From NCBI GenBank assembly GCA_009746045.1, contig RPFO01000106.1, positions 441,925 to 505,924 on the forward strand: 64,000 nt of DNA, given 5' to 3'. Source of the DNA: Mesostigma viride (taxonomy: Eukaryota > Streptophyta > Mesostigmatophyceae > Mesostigmatales > Mesostigmataceae). This document shows, in pieces, positions 41,758 through 52,797 of the stretch (positions are counted from its first letter, which is position 1; each line of letters begins with the position of its first letter). The translations under genes were made by a program, and so were the position numbers. The notes beneath the pieces are model-generated. The model saw nothing but the letters and a program-made list of their open reading frames with translations, did no database searches and was not told the DNA's origin.

Positions 41758-43880
41758 TTGCTGAGCTTCGCTCATTTTATATATGACGCGTGGACGGGCT
41801 CAAAGGGGACCGACCTGCCGTAGGTAGCGTAAGACTAGCGCTTGTCACGAGGGTACTGCACCGGCCGGCCCTTTTTGTGCCTAGGCTGAGTGTGGTTCCG
41901 GAGTGCAGGCCTAGGTAGCTTCTAACGTACGTCACTAGACCTTGTTACCTGCGCCAGCCGCCAGGCGTGGCGCAACTGTGATTGGCAGTCAGTACACCTT
42001 GTACCTGCGCCAGCCGGCAGGCCTGCGTGGCGCAATGTGAATGATAGTCAGTACTTAGAGTGGTGTAGGGGACGTAGGGAGGCCTCTTTTCAGCTTCGCA
42101 ACTTGATCCCAGCATTTGCTGGCAAGGTCGGCTGGCCGCTATGGCGGCTGCGCTGAATGTAAGACGATGCTATCGGCCTCTCCGGGCGTGGAGAGGCCTG
42201 GAATAAAATTCTTTATGTTCGCCACCCACCGTTACAGGCCACGGTAATGGTTGTTGGGTGGGGGGCTCTACGTTTTGAGTAAAATGGTGTGATTTCCGGC
42301 GCTGGGCCCACTGACGATTCCCCTCTACCCCTGGGTGCGGCAAGCGGCTTCCTGACACTGGGGAAGCTGCGATTTTAGTCGGACAACGTCAGGGAAGGAG
42401 CCATACAGGCCAGGGCCAGCGGCTACGGTGGAAAGAATCACAGGTGGAGGCGAATCTGCCTTAAACGTGGAGATGGCTAGCGCGGGGTGCCAGGGTAGCC
42501 CATAACTGCCAGGAGCCTGACAGCGGACCCGATCTTTCGGCCTGTGGCCAGACGGGAGTTTCGGGGAGGATGCGGGGCTGGAGCGAATCTTGGTGGGAGG
42601 AGCGCGCTCTTCATCATTGCCCAGTTTTTCAGCAAAGAATGTTCGCCTGGCGGGGCTGAAATTCTTGCTGTTTTATCGCCTTGTTTTTATCCTGTATGAT
42701 GCATTATAGGAAAAGCGATAAAGAGTTCGGTTCAGCCAGGGGGGCATATCTATGCCATAAAAAAATTCCTACAACAACACAAGCCCTGGTCAGGGCCTTG
42801 GCTAAGCAGTTTCCAAGCCAAGGCCTTGGTAGGGTAGAGGGCCTATCGCCACAAAGGTTTCAATGCCGGGAAATCCCAGCCTCGGGGGTGGGGCTGGTGA
42901 TGGGTCCTGGGCTTGTGAGAGACGGTCCGGGGGCGTAAGGCCTAATGAGCAGCCGCTGGAAACCGCCCCCCTAACGGGGGGAACGACATGGGTGCCGCCC
43001 TGCGTCCGCCGGGAAACCGTAGCGGCCACACGGGGGCGGCAGTACAGCCGTGGCAGCGTGCAGGGGGGGGCCATGGGCGGAAAGAAAATCGGCACCAAGG
43101 TTGGCGACAGCCTTGGTGGCCAAGAAGGAGGTGTGGGGGCAACACCTTGTGTTCGAGTATGCTGGGCCCCCAGCATGGTGCTACAATAACCAACTTGATA
43201 ATGATGTGCACTGAGTTTGAAGGTGTGGTATAGGCTGTCCGTATAAAGCCTAGCACACAAAAATGTAAAATAAATGTTTCTCTTGGTGGGAAGGAACTCC
43301 AATGGACCAAAAACAAGAAATGTATTTGCTGAGCTTCGCTCATTTTATATATGACGCGTGGACGGGCTCAAAGGGGACCGACCTGCCGTAGGTAGCGTAA
43401 GACTAGCGCTTGTCACGAGGGTACTGCACCGGCCGGCCCTTTTTGTGCCTAGGCTGAGTGTGGTTCCGGAGTGCAGGCCTAGGTAGCTTCTAACGTACGT
43501 CACTAGACCTTGTTACCTGCGCCAGCCGCCAGGCGTGGCGCAACTGTGATTGGCAGTCAGTACACCTTGTACCTGCGCCAGCCGGCAGGCCTGCGTGGCG
43601 CAATGTGAATGATAGTCAGTACTTAGAGTGGTGTAGGGGACGTAGGGAGGCCTCTTTTCAGCTCCCACCCACCCACCCACGCTGCTAAGAGGGGCAACAC
43701 CTTGTGTTCGAGTATGCTGGGCCCCCAGCATGGTGCTACAATAACCAACTTGATAATGATGTGCACTGAGTTTGAAGGTGTGGTATAGGCTGTCCGTATA
43801 AAGCCTAGCACACAAAAATGTAAAATAAATGTTTCTCTTGGTGGGAAGGAACTCCAATGGACCAAAAACAAGAAATGTAT
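41758..43880 (+). mobile_element. Small non-autonomous PAT-like element with split direct repeats
   Basis: A1 (41758-42095, 338 bp) recurs as A2 (43326-43663). B1 (43136-43325, 190 bp) recurs as B2 (43691-43880). The internal part 42096-43135 has no RT or recombinase. B1 abuts A2 with no gap, exactly the joint that a circle of B2 to A1 would give. Satellite GGCAT on the left and GTATGTAATT on the right rejoin to the intact linker without a target duplication. All of this is the PAT/DIRS plan. It probably moves with an enzyme supplied by a full element. Confidence 0.82.
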
Positions 43881-45835
43881 GTATGTAATTATTGATGAGG
43901 ATTCAGGCTCCCATGGTGTCATCATCGCCTGTGTACGTACATGGATGGCATTTATGTAATTAATGATGAGGATTCAGGCCCATGGTGTCATCATGGCTTG
44001 TCTACGTACATGGTTGGCATTTATGTAATTAATGAGGAGGATTCAGGCTCCCATGGTGTCATCATGGCTTGTCTACGTACATGGTTGGCATTTATGTAAT
44101 TAATGAGGAGGATTCAGGCTCCCATGGTGTCTCCATGGCTGGCCTACGTACATGGATGTCAAGGAATAGTAAATGATGAGGATTCAGGCTCCCATGGTGT
44201 CATCATGGCCCGTGTACGTACATGGATGGCATGTATGTAATTAATGATGAGGATTCAGGCTCCCATGGTGTCATCATGGCCCGTCTACGTACATGGATGT
44301 CAAAGAAAAAAAAATGATGAGGATTCAGGCTCCCATGGTGTCATCATGGCTTGTCTACGTACATGGTTGGCATTTATGTAATTAATGAGGAGGATTCAGG
44401 CTCCCATGGTGTCATCATGGCTGGCCTACGTACATGGATGGCATTTATGTAATTAATGATGAGGATTCAGGCTCCCATGGTGTCATCATGGCCCGTCTAC
44501 GTACCTGGATGTCAAGGAATAGTAAATGATAAGGATTCAGGCTCCCATGGTGTCATCATGCATGGCTTGTCTACGTACATGGTTGGCATTTATGTAATTA
44601 ATGAGGAGGATTCAGGCTCCCATGGTGTCTCCATGGCTGGCCTACGTACATGGATGTCAAGGAATAGTAAATGACGAGGATTCAGGCTCCCATGGTGTCA
44701 TCATGGCCTGTCTACGTACATGGATGGCATGTATGTAATTATTGATGAGGATTCAGGCTCCCATGGTGTCATCATCGCCTGTGTACGTACATGGATGGCA
44801 TTTATGTAATTAATGATGAGGATTCAGGCCCATGGTGTCATCATGGCTTGTCTACGTACATGGTTGGCATTTATGTAATTAATGAGGAGGATTCAGGCTC
44901 CCATGGTGTCATCATGGCTTGTCTACGTACATGGTTGGCATTTATGTAATTAATGAGGAGGATTCAGGCTCCCATGGTGTCTCCATGGCTGGCCTACGTA
45001 CATGGATGTCAAGGAATAGTAAATGATGAGGATTCAGGCTCCCATGGTGTCATCATGGCCCGTGTACGTACATGGATGGCATGTATGTAATTAATGATGA
45101 GGATTCAGGCTCCCATGGTGTCATCATGGCCCGTCTACGTACATGGATGTCAAAGAAAAAAAATGATGAGGATTCAGGCTCCCATGGTGTCATCATGGCT
45201 GGCCTACGTACATGGATGTCTCAAAAAAAAATGATGAGGATTCAGGCTCCCATGGTGTCATCATGGCCCGTGTACGTACATGGATGGCATGTATGTAATT
45301 AATGATGAGGATTCAGGCTCCCATGGTGTCATCATGGCTGGCCTACGTACATGAATGGCATTTATGTAATTAATGATGAGGATTCAGGCTCCCATGGTGT
45401 CATCATTGCCCGTGTACGTACATGGATGGCATTTTTGTATATAATGATGAGGATTCAGGCTCCCATGGTGTCATCATGGCTGGCCTACGTACATGGATGG
45501 CATTTATGTAATTAATGATGAGGATTCAGGCTCCCATGGTGTCATCATCGCCCGTCTACGTACATGGATGGCATTTATGTAATCAATGATGAGGATTCAG
45601 GCTCCCATGGTGTCATCATGGCTTGTCTACGTACATGGTTGGCATTTATGTAATCAATGATGAGGATTCAGGCTCCCATGGTGTCATCATGGCCCGTCTA
45701 CGTACATGGATGTCAAGCAATAGTAAATGATGAGGATTCAGGCTCCCATGGTGTCATCATGGCTTGTCTACGTACATGGTTGGCATTTATGTAATTAATG
45801 AGGAGGATTCAGGCTCCCATGGTGTTAAAGGGCAT
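43881..45835 (+). repeat. Satellite block with segmental duplication
   Basis: Plus-orientation satellite. A haplotype marked by a three-base deletion (GATTCAGGCCCATGG) recurs at about 43973, 44821, 48594 and 53943. 43881 onward and 44733 onward are near-identical over about 850 bp, and 44770-45720 matches 48540-49480, so multi-monomer blocks have been copied. Confidence 0.9.
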
Positions 45836-46335
45836 GGGGTTATTACTATGGGGACTTAAATTAATAATTTGTAGGTGGTGAATCATTGCCGACTTAAGCG
45901 TCAGGAGCCAGGAAAATTATTTATTACGTCCATATGGTGTGGCTTTCCATGGCTACCTCAAGGTAGCGTGAACATTGGTAATTATGGTAGGTGAGTGGTG
46001 GCGGCGGCCCTGGTATGCGCATGGGCCGACAATGGGTCGATAACGACAGCTGGTATGTTGGAACATGGTGCATGCGCATGCATGACTCGGTACGGCATGG
46101 TATGACATGCACATGACACAATACTATAATCTGGTGAAGATAGTGACCAATGGTCCTAGTGCCATTGTACAACTTGGCACATAGTCATAGTGTCCGTTCA
46201 CGTAGGACAAATCCCACTTAGGTACTACTATCCGAGCATATCTATTTGTTAATTAGGGCTCGAATACAGTTGCCCGTATTATAGATTTCTGCACGGTCAG
46301 CATAATGGGCATATTCAAGACAGGATTCTTGACAC
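45836..46335. mobile_element. 500-bp insertion in satellite, type unknown
   Basis: Non-satellite DNA is flanked by CATGGTGT on both sides (left ending 45835, right starting 46335), an 8-bp target duplication. No clear terminal inverted repeats or coding capacity are seen. An 8-bp duplication would fit hAT-like or similar non-autonomous elements, but the ends do not match a known consensus that I can see. Confidence 0.5.
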
Positions 46336-46771
46336 ATGGTGTCATCATCGCCCGTCTACGTACATGGATGGCATTTATGTAATCAATGATGAGGATTCAG
46401 GCTCCCATGGTGTCATCATGGCTTGTCTACGTACATGGTTGGCATTTATGTAATTAATGATGAGGATTCAGGCTCCCATGGTGTCATCATGGCCCGTCTA
46501 CGTACCTGGATGTCAAGGAATAGTAAATGATGAGGATTCAGGCTCCCATGGTGTCATCATGCATGGCTTGTCTACGTACATTGGCATTTATGTAATTAAT
46601 GAGGAGGATTCAGGCTCCCATGGTGTCTCCATGGCTGGCCTACGTACATGGATGTCAAGGAATAGTAAATGATGAGGATTCAGGCTCCCATGGTGTCATC
46701 ATGGCCTGTCTACGTACATGAATGGCATGTATGTAATTATTGATGAGGATTCAGGCTCCCATGGTGTCATC
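46336..46771 (+). repeat. Satellite block
   Basis: Plus-orientation monomers, ending in ATGGTGTCATC (46761-46771), the left target-site copy of the RT insertion. Confidence 0.9.
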
Positions 46772-48406
46772 GGCGCCCTTGCTCGTCTGCGGTACGATGC
46801 AGCGGTCGGTGCCGACCACCTTTCTGCTGAGCTGCTGAAGACCCCTGATCTGGCGGTTAGGGATCTTCTGCTGGCGTTCTGCAACCGCGTCCTGCTCTCT
46901 GACGAGCCTCCGCCTGCTGAGTGGCAGACGGCCATCCGCGTCATGCTGTACAAGAAGGGCTCTGCTGCTGACCCCGGCAACTACCGGGGTGTCTGCCTCC
47001 AGAGCGCCGCGCTGAAGGTCTTCATGCGCATGATGCTGCACAGGCTCCGCGCCGCGCTGGACCCACACCTGGGTGAGTCTCAGATGGGTTTCCGTAGTGG
47101 TCGTAACACTGTCATGGCTGTGTTTGTCGCGCGCCGGTTGATGGAGGAGGTGCGTCGACTTCCCCCTGACAGTTTGCCGCTGGTCTTCATTTTTGTTGAC
47201 TATATCAAGGCCTTTGACACGGTTCTCTGGGAGGCTCTTTGGGCCATCCTAGCTCTGGATCGGGTACCACCTGCGTTTATTGCTGCCATTCGCCGACTGT
47301 ATGAGGGCTCACAGGCAGTAGTGCGGACTGCGGAGGGCACTACTCCACCATTCCCCCTTCACCACGGGGTGTGGCAAGGTTGTGTCCTGTCCCCATACCT
47401 GTTCATTATTGTTGTGGATCACGTCATGCGCCGGGCACGTGCGCGCTTTACTGCTCTTAAGGGGTTCGAGCCCGGCTTGGACATCCTTAACGTGAAAGAG
47501 CACGGCGGGGTTAGACCGGGGTACCGCCTTGCCGACCTGATTTATGCGGATGATACCACCCTCATTGAGCGCCCCGAGCACATTCAGACCTGGCTGGACT
47601 GCCTGGGCCTGGAGGCGCGGGCGGTGGGGTTGGAGATTAGTGTCAAGACTGAGGCGATGGTGATAGGGGCCTCCAGTAAACCACCGCTGCCGCGCCTGCT
47701 CGACGGGACGGAGGTCCCGTTCCGCGACCGCTTCAAGCTGTTGGGGAGCTGGCTTCCTGACACCGACGACGATGTGGACACCCGCATCGCCCTCGCCTGG
47801 GCCAAGCTCCGTTCGCTCACACCTTACTGGCGCTCGAAGGGCCTGGACGGGCACCGCAAACGCATGCTCTTCAAGGTCCTCGTCCTCACGGTGCTCACGT
47901 ATGGCGCCGAGGCGTGGACCCTCCCACCCAAACTGGCAGCTCGGCTCGACGGCACAGTTTACAGGATGCTCCGGCAGGTCCTTAACGTAGGTTTTTCCGA
48001 GCGTCCGTCATCAGAGTCTTTGTATCATGGCATGCCTCGTGTTTCGGACGAGATTAGACAGCGTAGAATAGCATTTGTAGGACACCTTGCACGCACCAGC
48101 CAGGTCGACACCACCCTTGGTCTGGCCGGCCCCCAGCGGCTTGGACAGCCAGGGCGGCACATTCTGACCTGGCCTGGCCCCAAGGACATTCCCAAAAGGG
48201 TAGGGAAACCTGTCACCAACTACGTTCAGATGTTGCTGGACGACCTCGTGGTCCCAGCCCAGTTTGAGCACCGCATCCACTCTCTCTCCCATCTTTGGAC
48301 TGCCATGCAGGACAAGGAGCGGTGGAAGAAGATTGTCAAGGCACACACGCCCGACCCTGTGGGCAAGCCACCTCCCCCCAAGCGGAGGAGGCGTTTTGAT
48401 GAGTAG
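46772..48406 (+). CDS. Reverse transcriptase, partial (RTE-like)
   Basis: About 544 codons are open from the truncation point to the stop. Motifs: a leading G-A-D-H-L-S-A-E-L-L segment; N-Y-R-G-V-C-L finger; F-V-D-Y-I-K-A-F-D with the first catalytic Asp; W-Q-G-C-V-L-S-P; catalytic Y-A-D-D (near 47548); and thumb. The tail with Y-G-A-E-A-W-T and R-R-I-A-F-V-G-H-L-A-R is typical of RTE and related clades. The upstream endonuclease domain is missing through 5' truncation, so it has no proper start; the apparent ATG at 46718 is satellite sequence. It ends in a basic K-R-R-R-R patch. Confidence 0.85.
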   Translation, partial: GALARLRYDAAVGADHLSAELLKTPDLAVRDLLLAFCNRVLLSDEPPPAEWQTAIRVMLYKKGSAADPGNYRGVCLQSAALKVFMRMMLHRLRAALDPHLGESQMGFRSGRNTVMAVFVARRLMEEVRRLPPDSLPLVFIFVDYIKAFDTVLWEALWAILALDRVPPAFIAAIRRLYEGSQAVVRTAEGTTPPFPLHHGVWQGCVLSPYLFIIVVDHVMRRARARFTALKGFEPGLDILNVKEHGGVRPGYRLADLIYADDTTLIERPEHIQTWLDCLGLEARAVGLEISVKTEAMVIGASSKPPLPRLLDGTEVPFRDRFKLLGSWLPDTDDDVDTRIALAWAKLRSLTPYWRSKGLDGHRKRMLFKVLVLTVLTYGAEAWTLPPKLAARLDGTVYRMLRQVLNVGFSERPSSESLYHGMPRVSDEIRQRRIAFVGHLARTSQVDTTLGLAGPQRLGQPGRHILTWPGPKDIPKRVGKPVTNYVQMLLDDLVVPAQFEHRIHSLSHLWTAMQDKERWKKIVKAHTPDPVGKPPPPKRRRRFDE

Positions 48407-48534
48407 TGCAGTTAGGATTTTCTAGATAGAGTTAGGATAGTTCGATCACGCGGCTTCCTCCACCCCATCCATCATGAAATATGTGCTACATGACCTCCCC
48501 ACGGAGGCATGTTATAATTTAATTTAATTTTTTA
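46772..48534 (+). mobile_element. 5'-truncated RTE-like non-LTR retrotransposon
   Basis: Inserted in a satellite monomer with an 11-bp target duplication, ATGGTGTCATC (46761-46771 and 48535-48545). The left edge falls inside the RT coding region, as in incomplete target-primed reverse transcription. The 3' end is A/T-rich with AATTTAATTT-type repeats, like the short 3' tails of RTE elements. The frame is fully open, so the insertion is young. Confidence 0.85.
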
Positions 48535-49484
48535 ATGGTGTCATCATCGCCTGTGTACGTACATGGATGGCATTTATGTAATTAATGATGAGGATTCAGG
48601 CCCATGGTGTCATCATGGCTTGTCTACGTACATGGTTGGCATTTATGTAATTAATGAGGAGGATTCAGGCTCCCATGGTGTCATCATGGCTTGTCTACGT
48701 ACATGGTTGGCATTTATGTAATTAATGAGGAGGATTCAGGCTCCCATGGTGTCTCCATGGCTGGCCTACGTACATGGATGTCAAGGAATAGTAAATGATG
48801 AGGATTCAGGCTCCCATGGTGTCATCATGGCCCGTGTACGTACATGGATGGCATGTATGTAATTAATGATGAGGATTCAGGCTCCCATGGTGTCATCATG
48901 GCCCGTCTACGTACATGGATGTCAAAGAAAAAAAATGATGAGGATTCAGGCTCCCATGGTGTCATCATGGCTGGCCTACGTACATGGATGTCTCAAAAAA
49001 AAAATGATGAGGATTCAGGCTCCCATGGTGTCATCATGGCCCGTGTACGTACATGGATGGCATGTATGTAATTAATGATGAGGATTCAGGCTCCCATGGT
49101 GTCATCATGGCTGGCCTACGTACATGAATGGCATTTATGTAATTAATGATGAGGATTCAGGCTCCCATGGTGTCATCATTGCCCGTGTACGTACATGGAT
49201 GGCATTTTTGTATATAATGATGAGGATTCAGGCTCCCATGGTGTCATCATGGCTGGCCTACGTACATGGATGGCATTTATGTAATTAATGATGAGGATTC
49301 AGGCTCCCATGGTGTCATCATCGCCCGTCTACGTACAGGGATGGCATTTATGTAATCAATGATGAGGATTCAGGCTCCCATGGTGTCATCATGGCTTGTC
49401 TACGTACATGGTTGGCATTTATGTAATTAATGATGAGGATTCAGGCTCCCATGGTGTCATCATGGCCCGTCTACGTACATGGAT
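48535..49484 (+). repeat. Satellite block
   Basis: Plus orientation; near-copy of 44770-45720. It ends at about 49484 where unrelated DNA and a microsatellite start. Confidence 0.9.
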
Positions 49485-49555
49485 AGTTTCTAAGTCATGG
49501 ATTATAATTAATGGATTAAAGTAAGCTTACTGATTAAATGAGACGAAATTTAGTT

Positions 49556-49925
49556 CAATTGACAATTGACAATTGACAATTCAATTGACAATTCAATTGA
49601 CAATTCAATTGACAATTCAATTGACAATTCAATTGACAACTCAATTGACAATTCAATTGACAACTCAATTGACAATTCAATTGACAATTCAATTCAATCA
49701 ATTCAATTCAATTCAATTCAATTCAATTCAATTCAATTCAATTCAATTCAATTCAATTCAATTCAATTCAATTCAATTCAATTCAATTCAATTCAATTCA
49801 ATTCAATTCAATTCAATTCAATTCAATTCAATTCAATTCAATTCAATTCAATTCAATTCAATTCAATTCAATTCAATTCAATTCAATTCAAGTCAGTTCA
49901 GTTCAATTCAATTCTATTCAATTTA
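49556..49925 (+). repeat. (TTCAA)n microsatellite with CAATTGACAATT units
   Basis: Repeats of ACAATTCAATTG come first (about 49560-49690), then about 200 bases of pure ATTCA pentamers. This yields meaningless Ile/Gln/Phe/Asn/Ser frames. It lies at the inner edge of the right half of the TIR element. Confidence 0.95.
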
Positions 49926-51035
49926 AATAATTCAATTCAACTTCGCATAGTCTAGCCGTAAATTTCCTGGATCATGAACAATGGGCAGTTGCAACCACCA
50001 TCCATGCACGCATGGCTGCACCCCCCCACCATCCCACCACCATCCACGCATGCATGGCTGCAACCCCCCACCATCCCACCACCATCCATGCACACATGGC
50101 AGCAAATCCTCACCATCCAACCACTATTTATCCACGCACGCTAGCTGCAGCCCCCAACCATCCAACCATCACAACCCTAAACCCTAAACAGTTGTAAGCC
50201 CAGCTCAGCATCTTATAATCCTCCTCCTCCTGGCTAAACTGTTTATTTTGACATGACATGGCCAGCATACTGACTGGCACATTATGCCCATGGTTTGTCA
50301 CCAAGATTTTCTATCACCCGTATAAGCTTGAAAGCACCCTTGAAGCAGCCCATGGCCAAACAATCACGCAATATGAACGTAGCAAAAGAATAAATAACAT
50401 CTATGAATGTTATTCAACGCATTTAGCGTTAGAAACATGCACTACCACACCATGGTGTGGCATTTGCATGGTAAAAAAAGAGGGCTTTAGAGAGGGCCAG
50501 GCAACGGTCGAGAAAGATCATCAAGGCTGAAAAGTGACAACGCCTCACAAGATTAAATTCATTTACAAACGTCAGGAAACCATGGGGGAACGATAAACCA
50601 GCCATACCTTGCATGGCTAACGTTACCTTGGCCCAGGCAGTGCCCGCAAAAGCGGCACTTTGCGGCACACAAGCTGTGATGTGACAGAGTGGTCAAAATC
50701 GTCAAATCTTTACTGCCGCTGCCTATATTCAACGACGATGCATGATAACAAGTAATTAAATAAACCTAGACACCCGCCGGGTTGCGCCGTAAAGCACTTG
50801 TAGTAATCAATTCCGTCGAACCTGCCTGATCGCAGTTTTTCCCAGCAAGAACACTGACGGCACGTGGTAAATCGCATCCCCGCGAGCTAAAAATTGATCC
50901 GAATCATATTTGGGACGTATAAGCTCTATTTCCTGAGTTTGGCCGGGAAATTCGTCCGCAAACGTACAGTAAATTGCAAGCACGGGTGCAAAGCCGCCAT
51001 GGCTAAGTCGTGCATTTCCGAAACGCGCACGGTGC
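49926..51035. other. Interior of the TIR element, right part: minisatellite and dispersed repeat
   Basis: 49985-50170 holds the inverted counterpart of the 44-bp minisatellite. 50173-50188 has two telomere-type CCCTAAA units. 50480-51030 is the diverged second copy of the repeat at 25780-26350. No gene is seen. Confidence 0.55.
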
Positions 51036-51047
51036 CAATTCACGCAC

Positions 51048-51447
51048 TTCAGGTTGCACGGTGTGGTCGTGCGATTCTGAGAAGTGCGCACCCGGGGGGA
51101 AACCGGCCCCTTGCGCACTCCCTAGTTACGCACTCCCTAGTAAAGTCGATAGATTGCGTACCTACACCTTTGGAAATGGCATTGTTTTCTTTCAAACGCA
51201 CACTCCAGGTTGCGCGCGGTGTGGTTGTGCGATTCTGAGAAGTGCGCACCCGGGGGGAAACCGGCCCCTTGCGCACTCCCTAGTTACGCACTCCCTAGTA
51301 AAGTCGATAGATTGCGTACCTACACCTTTGGAAATGGCATTGTTTTCTTTCAAACGCACACTCCAGGTTGCGCGCGGTGTGGTCGTGCGATTCTGAGAAG
51401 TGCGCACCCGGGGGAAAACCGGCCCCTTGAGCACGCAAGTCGGTAGA
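51048..51447 (+). repeat. Tandem repeat, unit about 157 bp
   Basis: Units start with AGGTTGC(A/G)CG at 51051, 51207 and 51365 and share GATTCTGAGAAGTGCGCACC. Two complete units and a third cut short after about 80 bp. Near-identical, so recent. Confidence 0.85.
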
Positions 51448-51559
51448 TTGCGTACCTTGGGAGACGGCATTATTAGTACTTACATATGTGTCAGAGACGG
51501 TATTAGTACATAAGTGTCAGATGAGGGTACACATGTATCGGCTTCGTTGTGGATCACGC

Positions 51560-51780
51560 CACTAAAATGACTAAATACAGTAAGCTTACATACCAAGCGC
51601 CGACACTTAGCGTGTGGCATGGCAGTACATAGACCGAAGTGGAGCGTGACCCACAACGACGTTGTGGGTCACGCCACCACATAGATGTAGATACCAAGCG
51701 CCGACACGGCGTGTGGCAGTAGACCGAAGTGGAGCGTGACCCACAACGACGTTGTGGGTCACGCCACTAGCTACATACCA
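51560..51780. repeat. Duplicated hairpin, GTGACCCACAACGACGTTGTGGGTCAC
   Basis: A perfect dyad with core CCACAACGACGTTGTGG occurs twice, at about 51645-51674 and 51735-51764, within a roughly 90-bp direct duplication that also carries AGCGCCGACAC and AGACCGAAGTGGAGCG. A related half-site is at about 51548. Confidence 0.75.
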
Positions 51781-52016
51781 ACGACACTTAGCGTGTGGCA
51801 GACTGGTAGTAGAGCATGTACCGGGCTGTTTCTACTACATAATACACCCGGCGTGTACACCTGTGTACACCCGTAGTGTACACCCGTGTGCACCCACTTA
51901 CAGGCGGACTTGTGGATGATCAATTATATTTGTTCCTTTTAAAAATGATGATTTAATGTTTATAAATTGCAAGCTAAGATCAAGTGATAATGTATTGTAA
52001 TTGTTGTACTATCTCC

Positions 52017-52096
52017 GACAGGACAACAGCTATCTATCAATGACCGACAGGACAAACAGCTATCTATCATCATTGATAGATAGCTGTTGTCCTGTC
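52017..52096. repeat. 27-bp perfect stem hairpin
   Basis: 52017-52043 and 52070-52096 are exact inverted copies (GACAGGACAACAGC... stem) around a 26-base loop that itself contains a third, partial direct copy. It lies in the right half of the TIR element. Confidence 0.8.
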
Positions 52097-52760
52097 GTAC
52101 GTACACGTGTATGTAGTATGTAATGCGTGCGCCGGACGAGGGTACACGCCGGTTCACGATGATCAAGTGTGAAAAATACGTACACCGCGCCCACAAATTT
52201 TTTGGTACATGCACGTTATGCACGTCCGATCCACGATTAGTACTTTACATATTAATGTGAGGATTTCGCACAAGCCATCGTCAATGATGCTATGCTTTCA
52301 GTACATATAAACAGTCCAAGCGAACACATTATATTTCATGAGCCTGTCGGGCAAAATTAATTTTGGCGTGTATGCCAAATTTTAACACGTCGATATGCCA
52401 TGGCGGCTGTACGTACCGGTGGCAGCCCTTACGCACCTTTCGTAAATACGAGGAAGCCAGACGTAAATAACTGAGGATCGAATTTCAGACTTCTGACTTC
52501 CGCCGCATCCTTTTTAACCGCAACGCGTCAGTTCATTATTGGCCCCTACATCGAGGGTACCCCATGTTTGTTGCGTTTCTCCCCGTTTCTCCCTCGTTGC
52601 GGAACCGCAAAATCGGTGAGTGCCACTTGCGGAACTGGCTATGGCGATTCTTCCTGACCCCGTATCTTTCTGTAGACATAAGCTTTTACGCAACGGAAGG
52701 TGGCGTTGGATAGCCCTACACTTCCTTCATATAAATACGTCATTTAATTTTTTTTGATTA

Positions 52761-52797
52761 GTTGCGTAACTAGTTGCGTTACCGCGGGTTGGTACTG
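52761..52797 (-). repeat. Right terminal inverted repeat (37 bp)
   Basis: Exact inverted partner of 39513-39549, followed by TA and then satellite in the correct phase. Marks the right end of the interrupted TIR element. Confidence 0.85.

Noticed and set aside
49566-49955. Frames rich in Ile/Asn/Ser/Gln/Phe over the microsatellite
   Set aside because: Pure pentanucleotide repeat translated in all frames.
50173-50188. Internal telomere or chromosome fusion at CCCTAAACCCTAAA
   Set aside because: Only two units; too short to mark a fusion and could arise by chance or by repair.
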